Source: Indibacter alkaliphilus LW1 | Lineage (GTDB): Bacteria > Bacteroidota > Bacteroidia > Cytophagales > Cyclobacteriaceae | DNA length: 38,086 nt | Assembly: GCF_000295935.2 (NCBI RefSeq) | Contig: NZ_ALWO02000046.1 | Coordinates: forward strand, 1,239-39,324 | Reading direction: 5' to 3' | Shown: positions 32,991 to 38,086 of the stretch, piece by piece | Layout: the number at the start of each line of letters is the position of its first letter | Position numbering within the stretch: the first letter of the stretch is position 1 | Program-made: the position numbers and the translations under genes | Notes under the pieces: generated by a model | Databases searched by the model: none | What the model was told of the DNA's origin: nothing | Seen by the model: the letters and a program-made list of their open reading frames with translations, nothing else

Positions 32991-35765
32991 ATGGCTGATT
33001 ACAATCCTTCAGTAATAGAAAAGAAATGGCAGCAATACTGGGAACAAAACCAGATTTTCAATGCCCAAGTGAATCCAAACAAACCGAAATTTTATTCTTT
33101 GGACATGTTCCCCTATCCGTCCGGAGCAGGACTACATGTGGGACATCCGCTGGGCTACATTGCCTCTGATATCATCACAAGATACAAGAGACTTCAGGGA
33201 TTCAATGTCCTACACCCTATGGGTTACGATTCATTTGGATTACCTGCAGAGCAATATGCCATACAGACAGGACAACACCCAGCCATTACAACTGAAGAAA
33301 ACATCAAAAGATACACCGAGCAGCTCAAAAACATCGGTTTTGCCTTTGATTGGGACAAGGAAGTCCGCACTTCCAACCCAGACTACTATAAATGGACTCA
33401 GTGGATCTTCATGCAGCTTTTCAACAGCTATTATGACAAAACTGAAGACAAGGCCAAAAGCATCGCTTCTTTGATAGAAAAATTTGAATCTAATGGAAAC
33501 GCAGGTATATCCGCAGTATGCGATGAAGATACACCAGAGTTTTCGGCAGAAGATTGGAAAGCCTTTTCTGAAAAAGAAAAGCAGGAAATGCTACTCAAAT
33601 ACCGCTTGACCTATTTGGCTGAGACGACTGTCAACTGGTGTGCAGCACTCGGCACGGTACTTTCCAATGACGAAGTAAAAGATGGCTTCTCCGAAAGGGG
33701 CGGACATCCTGTGGAACGAAAGAAAATGATACAGTGGTCCATGCGGATCACAGCTTATGCAGACAGGTTGCTCAAAGGGCTGGACACCGTGGACTGGAAT
33801 GAACCCATCAAAGAAATGCAACGCAACTGGATCGGAAGATCTACTGGTGCCGAAATGGTATTTCAGGTCAAAGGACAGGATAAGTTGATCAAAGTGTTTA
33901 CCACCAGAATTGACACTATCTATGGAGTGACGTATTTGGCTTTGGCTCCTGAACATGATTATGTCAAAGACCTGATCACTGACGATCAACGACAAACAGC
34001 AGAGGCTTACGTTGAAGTTGCCAAAAATAGGTCTGAACGTGAAAGAATGTCAGATGTCAAAACCATTTCCGGTGCATTCACAGGTTCTTACGCCATCAAC
34101 CCATTCAATGGAGAAGAAATCCAAATATGGGTAGCCGATTACGTTTTGGCAGGCTATGGCACTGGGGCTGTGATGGCCGTTCCAGCGCATGACGAGAGAG
34201 ATTATAACTTCGCTAAGCATTTTGGACTGGAGATCAGACAGGTGATCGAGGGAAGCATGGAAGAAGGATCATTTCCTGGAAAAGGAGGTACCATCATCAA
34301 CTCTGACTTCCTTTCAGGTTTGGAGATGAAAGCTGCGATGGACAAGGCTATAGCTTTCCTGGAAGAGAAAAAAATCGGAAAAGGTAAAATCCAGTACAGG
34401 ATGCGTGATGCAATTTTTACGCGTCAGCGCTACTGGGGCGAGCCACTTCCAGTATATTTCAAAGATGGCCTGCCTTATCTGATGGATGAAAAAGACCTGC
34501 CTTTGGTGTTGCCGGAGGTAGATAAATATTTACCTACAGAAGATGGTGAACCGCCTTTGGCAAGGGCCAAAGACTGGAACTATACCACTTCAGAAGGAAC
34601 CTTCCCACTTGAGCGAAGCACCATGCCAGGTTGGGCCGGTTCAAGCTGGTATTTCTTCCGCTATATGGATCCTAAAAACGAGGAGAAATTTGTAGCCGAA
34701 GAGATTGCCAAATATTGGGGGGCTGTAGACCTGTATATTGGCGGGGCGGAACATGCTACAGGACACCTATTGTATTCCCGATTCTGGACCAAGTTCCTTT
34801 TTGATATAGGAGCTGTCTCAATAGAAGAGCCTTTCCAAAAAATGATCAACCAAGGCATGATTCAAGGAAGATCAAATTTTGTCTATAGGGTAAAAGGAAG
34901 CAATCAGTTTGTCAGCTTGGGTCTTAAAGATCAATACGAAACTTCCGCCATGCACGTGGATGTAAACATCGTACACAATGACCAATTGAACTTGGATAAG
35001 TTCAAAGCTTGGAGACCTGATTTGGCTGATGCAGAATTTATACTGGAGGATGGCAAATATATCTGTGGGGCTGAGGTAGAGAAAATGTCCAAGTCCAAAT
35101 ACAATGTTGTTAACCCTGATGACATCATCCAAAGATATGGAGCTGACACTTTGAGGTTGTACGAAATGTTCTTGGGGCCTTTGGAGCAGTTCAAGCCTTG
35201 GAACACCAATGGCATCGACGGAGTATCCAAATTCCTCAAGAAACTCTGGAAGCTTTATCATGACAATAATGGCAATGTTACTATTTCCGAGGCCAAGCCA
35301 AGTGCAGAAGAATTGAAAACCCTGCACAAGACCATCAAGAAAACACAAGAGGACTTGGAGAATTACTCTTTCAACACCTCAGTGGCTTCCTTTATGATCT
35401 GTGTAAACGAACTGACTGCATTGAAATGCAACAAGAAAGCCATTTTGGAACCATTGGCAATTTTGGTTTCACCTTATGCACCACATATTGCAGAAGAGCT
35501 TTGGGCTATTCTTGGTCATGAAGAGTCCATCATTCATGCGACTTTCCCTGAATTCAATGAAGCTTATCTGGTAGAAAGCAGCCATGAATACCCTGTTTCT
35601 ATCAATGGAAAGATGCGAACCAAGTTGACCCTTTCACTTTCTTTATCTAAAGAGGAAATCGAGAAAGCAGCCTTGGAAGATGAAACCGTTCAGAAATGGA
35701 TTGAGGGAAAAACACCTAAAAAAATGATAGTGATTCCAAATAAAATTGTAAATATAGTTGTTTAA
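32991..35765 (+). CDS. leuS: Leucyl-tRNA synthetase
   Basis: This 924-residue class I aminoacyl-tRNA synthetase charges tRNA-Leu with leucine. It starts with [20 protein letters not shown]. The HIGH signature is HVGH at residues 49-52 ([15 protein letters not shown]) and the KMSKS loop is at residues 698-702. Between them lie the CP1 editing domain ([19 protein letters not shown]) and the [11 protein letters not shown] segment. The C-terminal anticodon-binding domain is complete. Length is somewhat above the bacterial average (~860) as in other Bacteroidota. It has its own promoter box and terminator. Confidence 0.98.
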   Translation: MADYNPSVIEKKWQQYWEQNQIFNAQVNPNKPKFYSLDMFPYPSGAGLHVGHPLGYIASDIITRYKRLQGFNVLHPMGYDSFGLPAEQYAIQTGQHPAITTEENIKRYTEQLKNIGFAFDWDKEVRTSNPDYYKWTQWIFMQLFNSYYDKTEDKAKSIASLIEKFESNGNAGISAVCDEDTPEFSAEDWKAFSEKEKQEMLLKYRLTYLAETTVNWCAALGTVLSNDEVKDGFSERGGHPVERKKMIQWSMRITAYADRLLKGLDTVDWNEPIKEMQRNWIGRSTGAEMVFQVKGQDKLIKVFTTRIDTIYGVTYLALAPEHDYVKDLITDDQRQTAEAYVEVAKNRSERERMSDVKTISGAFTGSYAINPFNGEEIQIWVADYVLAGYGTGAVMAVPAHDERDYNFAKHFGLEIRQVIEGSMEEGSFPGKGGTIINSDFLSGLEMKAAMDKAIAFLEEKKIGKGKIQYRMRDAIFTRQRYWGEPLPVYFKDGLPYLMDEKDLPLVLPEVDKYLPTEDGEPPLARAKDWNYTTSEGTFPLERSTMPGWAGSSWYFFRYMDPKNEEKFVAEEIAKYWGAVDLYIGGAEHATGHLLYSRFWTKFLFDIGAVSIEEPFQKMINQGMIQGRSNFVYRVKGSNQFVSLGLKDQYETSAMHVDVNIVHNDQLNLDKFKAWRPDLADAEFILEDGKYICGAEVEKMSKSKYNVVNPDDIIQRYGADTLRLYEMFLGPLEQFKPWNTNGIDGVSKFLKKLWKLYHDNNGNVTISEAKPSAEELKTLHKTIKKTQEDLENYSFNTSVASFMICVNELTALKCNKKAILEPLAILVSPYAPHIAEELWAILGHEESIIHATFPEFNEAYLVESSHEYPVSINGKMRTKLTLSLSLSKEEIEKAALEDETVQKWIEGKTPKKMIVIPNKIVNIVV

Positions 35766-35792
35766 ATAAAACTACATTGATTCGAAGGGAAG

Positions 35793-35832
35793 TTGGGTTA
35801 CCGGCAATTTTACTGGTAACCCAATTCTTTTT
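35793..35832 (+). terminator. Intrinsic terminator of leuS
   Basis: TTGGGTTACC (35793-35802) pairs with GGTAACCCAA (35815-35824), loop of 12 nt, followed by TTCTTTTT. It lies 28 nt after the leuS stop. Confidence 0.85.
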
Positions 35833-35843
35833 ACATTCGATTT

Positions 35844-36161
35844 ATGAATAAATTCTTCATCATATTTGCAGCACTGGTTTCGTCAGGGATTTTTGCTTAT
35901 TCCTACCTCAAGGAATGGATAGGAATTAAATTGGGAAGAAATGAAATCATTTTACAGACAGGTGAAAACCTAGCTCCGTATTTCCACAGTTCTGAAGAGC
36001 TTTATCTAAGAGTGGTTCTCATTTTCGGCTTGGTGTTCAGCTGCATATTTTTGGCTACGATATATTATACAGTGAAAAAAAAGGAAAAAATGGTAATGCT
36101 CTGCTTTGTCCTTAGTATGCTTAGCATATTTGCCTTGATGATTAATGGGGCAATAAAATAA
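35844..36161 (+). CDS. Small membrane protein of unknown function
   Basis: The 105-residue protein has three hydrophobic segments: FFIIFAALVSSGIFAYSYL near the N terminus, VVLIFGLVFSCIFLATIYYT in the middle and MLCFVLSMLSIFALMINGA at the end. The first could be a signal anchor. I recognise no family. It is on the same strand as its neighbours, 29 nt before the SlyD-like gene. Confidence 0.65.
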   Translation: MNKFFIIFAALVSSGIFAYSYLKEWIGIKLGRNEIILQTGENLAPYFHSSEELYLRVVLIFGLVFSCIFLATIYYTVKKKEKMVMLCFVLSMLSIFALMINGAIK

Positions 36162-36190
36162 ATGTAACTTTACATGAGAAATAGAAAATT

Positions 36191-36703
36191 ATGAATATTA
36201 CAGAAAACGTCATAGTAGGGCTAACCTATGAACTAAAAGTAAGCAAAGAAGAAGATGAAATTGAATCTGTTCCATTCAGCGTGGAAGTGAGGGATGAAGA
36301 AGATCCATTTTATTTTTTATTTGGTAAAAGTGGCCTTCCTGAGAAATTTGAGGAAGAGTTGAAAGGAAAGGCTAAGGGAGACACATTTGATTTCGTCATC
36401 CCTGTAAATGAGGCCTATGGTGAAGCAAGTGAGGAAATGATTATGGAATTCCCCAAATCTCAATTTTCTGAAGATCAGGGCTTTGAACCAGGCATGTTAG
36501 AAGTAGGTAATTTTTTGCCATTAGTGGATGACAATGGATACCAAATGCAAGCAAAAGTTTTGAAGGATTTGGGAGAAAATGTGCTTTTGGATTTTAATCA
36601 TCCTCTGGTAGGGTTTGATCTACATTTTGACGGAGAGGTATTTGAGGTCCGAGAGGCTACTGAAGAAGAATTATCCCAGGGTGTACTACCCGAAGAAGAT
36701 TAA
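36191..36703 (+). CDS. FKBP-type peptidyl-prolyl isomerase (SlyD-like)
   Basis: The 170-residue cytoplasmic protein is a SlyD-type peptidyl-prolyl cis-trans isomerase and chaperone. It has PFYFLFGKSGLPEKFEEEL and VIPVNEAYGEASEEMI of the FKBP domain, an inserted-flap region (~residues 75-125), and the characteristic VLLDFNHPLVGFDLHFDGEV ending in VREATEEEL. It lacks a His-rich metal-binding tail. A near -7 box, TAACTTTA, lies at 36165-36172. Confidence 0.92.
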   Translation: MNITENVIVGLTYELKVSKEEDEIESVPFSVEVRDEEDPFYFLFGKSGLPEKFEEELKGKAKGDTFDFVIPVNEAYGEASEEMIMEFPKSQFSEDQGFEPGMLEVGNFLPLVDDNGYQMQAKVLKDLGENVLLDFNHPLVGFDLHFDGEVFEVREATEEELSQGVLPEED

Positions 36704-36721
36704 TCAATGAATTTGAAATCT

Positions 36722-36752
36722 AATTCCCCATTTTCTAATGGGGAATTTTTCA
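36722..36752. terminator. Bidirectional intrinsic terminator
   Basis: AATTCCCCATT (36722-36732) pairs with AATGGGGAATT (36737-36747) around a TTCT loop, followed by T-runs. It separates the SlyD-like gene from the convergent ABC ATPase gene. Confidence 0.88.
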
Positions 36753-37706
36753 CTTTATCAGCAGCTCTTTTTCTGGTTCCCATTTTACATGCAGTTTTTC
36801 ATTGATTGCAAATTTCCTGTTTTTATCCTCCAGCAGCCAGATCTCACCATTTGAAAGTTTTACTGTCAACTGATTATAATGCACAAGGTATTGGACATCT
36901 TTGACTAGGACAGGAAGTCCGCTCGTTTTAAACAAAGAAATATCTGTTGGTCTGATAAATTTTTTTTTCTTCCCCGGAATTTTATTGAGATGAGAAAAAA
37001 GCTTAGCTGCATACATGTTTTGGGGCTTAGAAAAAATTTCGGCAGGTTTCCCTTCCTGAACGATTTTCCCGTTCTGAAGAATGACCAGCTGATCTGTCAA
37101 TTGAAGCGCATCGTCCAGATCGTGAGTAACGAATATCACAGTTACTCCCAAAGACTTGAACATATTTTTCAATTCTGTAATCAACTCGCGTCTCTGAATA
37201 GTATCCAAGGAAGAAAAGGGTTCATCCAAAAGAAGTACTTTTGGTTCCAAACTTAAAGCTCTGGCTATAGCAACCTTCTGTTGTTGCCCACCTGAAAGCT
37301 CTTTGGGTAAATTATTTCTAAAATCTTGTAAACCAAGTAATTCCAAGAGTTTTTCAAGTCTGTACTTCCTGTATGACTTATCATAGAGTAATAAAGGTCT
37401 AAGGATATTCTCTTCGACGGTGCTGTTTGGGTACAATTTGTACTCTTGGTAGACCAGCTGAATCTCATCATATCCTGGGACAAGTTTTTCTTTGGGATTT
37501 TGGATCAGCATATCTCCCAAATACACCTCTCCTGAATCTCTGTTTTCTGTACCGGCAATAATTCTAAGCAATGTACTTTTTCCTGATCCACTTTCTCCAA
37601 CCAGTGAAATTACTTGTCCGGAATTGATGTTCATTGAAAAATCTGAAAGGATAGGCTTATCTTTTTGGTAAGCTTTTATAACCTTACTTATTTTTAAAAA
37701 TGTCAT
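36750..37706 (-). CDS. ABC transporter ATP-binding protein
   Basis: The 318-residue ATPase has Walker A GESGSGKST near residue 36, the Q-loop LVYQEYKLYPNSTVEENI, signature LSGGQQQKVAIARAL, Walker B VLLLDEPFSSLD and the H-loop FVTHDLDDA. The C-terminal ~90 residues after the ATPase (FIRPTDISLF onward) form a small beta-rich TOBE-like domain, as in molybdate/spermidine/iron-type import ATPases. No permease or binding protein is adjacent, so its transporter is unknown. Its start overlaps the end of the MmcQ/YjbR gene by 4 nt. Confidence 0.9.
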   Translation of the reverse strand: MTFLKISKVIKAYQKDKPILSDFSMNINSGQVISLVGESGSGKSTLLRIIAGTENRDSGEVYLGDMLIQNPKEKLVPGYDEIQLVYQEYKLYPNSTVEENILRPLLLYDKSYRKYRLEKLLELLGLQDFRNNLPKELSGGQQQKVAIARALSLEPKVLLLDEPFSSLDTIQRRELITELKNMFKSLGVTVIFVTHDLDDALQLTDQLVILQNGKIVQEGKPAEIFSKPQNMYAAKLFSHLNKIPGKKKKFIRPTDISLFKTSGLPVLVKDVQYLVHYNQLTVKLSNGEIWLLEDKNRKFAINEKLHVKWEPEKELLIK

Positions 37707-38056
37707 GATTTGAGGATAAGGTCTTTTACTTTTTTCGGTAAACTTTCCAAAATCAAATCATAAGAATGATCCACCAATTCTAAAACAAAAGAATCGGGAA
37801 CGCCTCCATTAAAGGAAACAGTGTTCCAATGTTTCTTATTCATATGATAGCCAGGCTCAATTCCACTGTATTGTTCTCTTAATTCAGAAGCCCATTCAGG
37901 ATCACATTTAAGATTAACACTCTCAAAAAGCTCAATATCAATTATCGCAAATATCTTCCCTCCCACTTTAAAGCAGAGGGTGTTTTCATCAAAGGGAGTA
38001 TCTTCAACCACTCCTTTTTTTGAAAGACAATAATCTCGAAAAAATTCAATATCCAT
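37703..38056 (-). CDS. MmcQ/YjbR family protein
   Basis: The 117-residue protein matches the MmcQ/YjbR (cyaY-like DNA-binding fold) family: MDIEFFRDYCLSKKGVVEDT, then FDENTLCFKVGGKIFAII and the conserved PGYHMNKKHWNTV followed by VDHSYDLILESLPKK. Its cellular role is not established. It overlaps the ABC ATPase start by 4 nt (ATGA), so both are co-translated. The promoter lies beyond 38056 and may be cut off by the window edge. Confidence 0.9.
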   Translation of the reverse strand: MDIEFFRDYCLSKKGVVEDTPFDENTLCFKVGGKIFAIIDIELFESVNLKCDPEWASELREQYSGIEPGYHMNKKHWNTVSFNGGVPDSFVLELVDHSYDLILESLPKKVKDLILKS

Positions 38057-38086
38057 ATAAAATGATATGATTATCCGCTTGTATAC

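Overview
The window is a chromosomal segment of a Bacteroidota bacterium, most likely order Cytophagales and probably family Cyclobacteriaceae (inference). The evidence is a type IX secretion (T9SS) sorting domain next to a PorP/SprF protein, many Bacteroidota-style lipoproteins and small outer-membrane barrels, -7 boxes of the TAnnTTTG type, a SusC-like plug motif, and an NDQ-type sodium-pumping rhodopsin. Nothing looks like a plasmid or prophage. No tRNA, rRNA, CRISPR array or insertion sequence was found.

Layout. 1-3.1 kb: the 3' end of a large MBG-repeat adhesin with a type B T9SS sorting domain, its PorP/SprF partner and a stand-alone AraC-type DNA-binding domain. 3.2-5.3 kb: an M3 oligopeptidase lipoprotein. 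5.3-6.7 kb: a C-terminal scrap of a DUF1593 gene, then a complete NDQ rhodopsin with its own terminator. 6.8-10.9 kb: a minus-strand pair, a DUF1593 nucleoside-hydrolase-like protein and a Tat-exported GH78-type alpha-L-rhamnosidase. 11.4-13.5 kb: a small barrel overlapping a metzincin (M43-like) lipoprotein. 13.6-14.7 kb: an S9 peptidase gene that has lost nearly all of its catalytic domain through an in-frame deletion. 14.9-16.7 kb: a small Cys protein and a sigma / anti-sigma / Spy-like-plug operon. 16.7-18.1 kb: an NCS1 permease.

18.8-25.2 kb is an L-rhamnose catabolic locus: a GntR-type regulator broken by one extra A in an A7 run, divergent from a bifunctional rhamnulose-1-phosphate aldolase/dehydrogenase, then rhamnose isomerase and a rhamnulokinase-like kinase. 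At 30.1-32.8 kb lutABC can oxidise the L-lactate made by that pathway. With the rhamnosidase at 8-11 kb, the window encodes a route from rhamnosides to pyruvate, but no recognisable rhamnose transporter. Between them (25.5-29.6 kb) lie small envelope genes, two tandem paralogous barrels, a DUF3784 membrane protein, a scrap of a DUF4143 ATPase, and a 6-bladed propeller lipoprotein. 33-38 kb is housekeeping: leuS, a small membrane protein, a SlyD-like isomerase, an ABC ATPase and a MmcQ/YjbR protein.

The intergenic regions are unusually structured: REP-like palindromes at 18.4-18.6 and 22.1-22.6 kb, a 56-nt near-perfect palindrome at 25.4 kb, paired palindromes at 27.8 kb, and two in-phase tandem repeat arrays (32-nt and 10-nt periods) upstream of lutABC. 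The best candidates for undescribed biology are the sigma/anti-sigma/Spy-plug module, which resembles CnrYXH in domain content, and the repeat arrays in front of lutABC. Several genes show recent decay: the DUF1593 and DUF4143 remnants, the deleted S9 peptidase and the frameshifted regulator.
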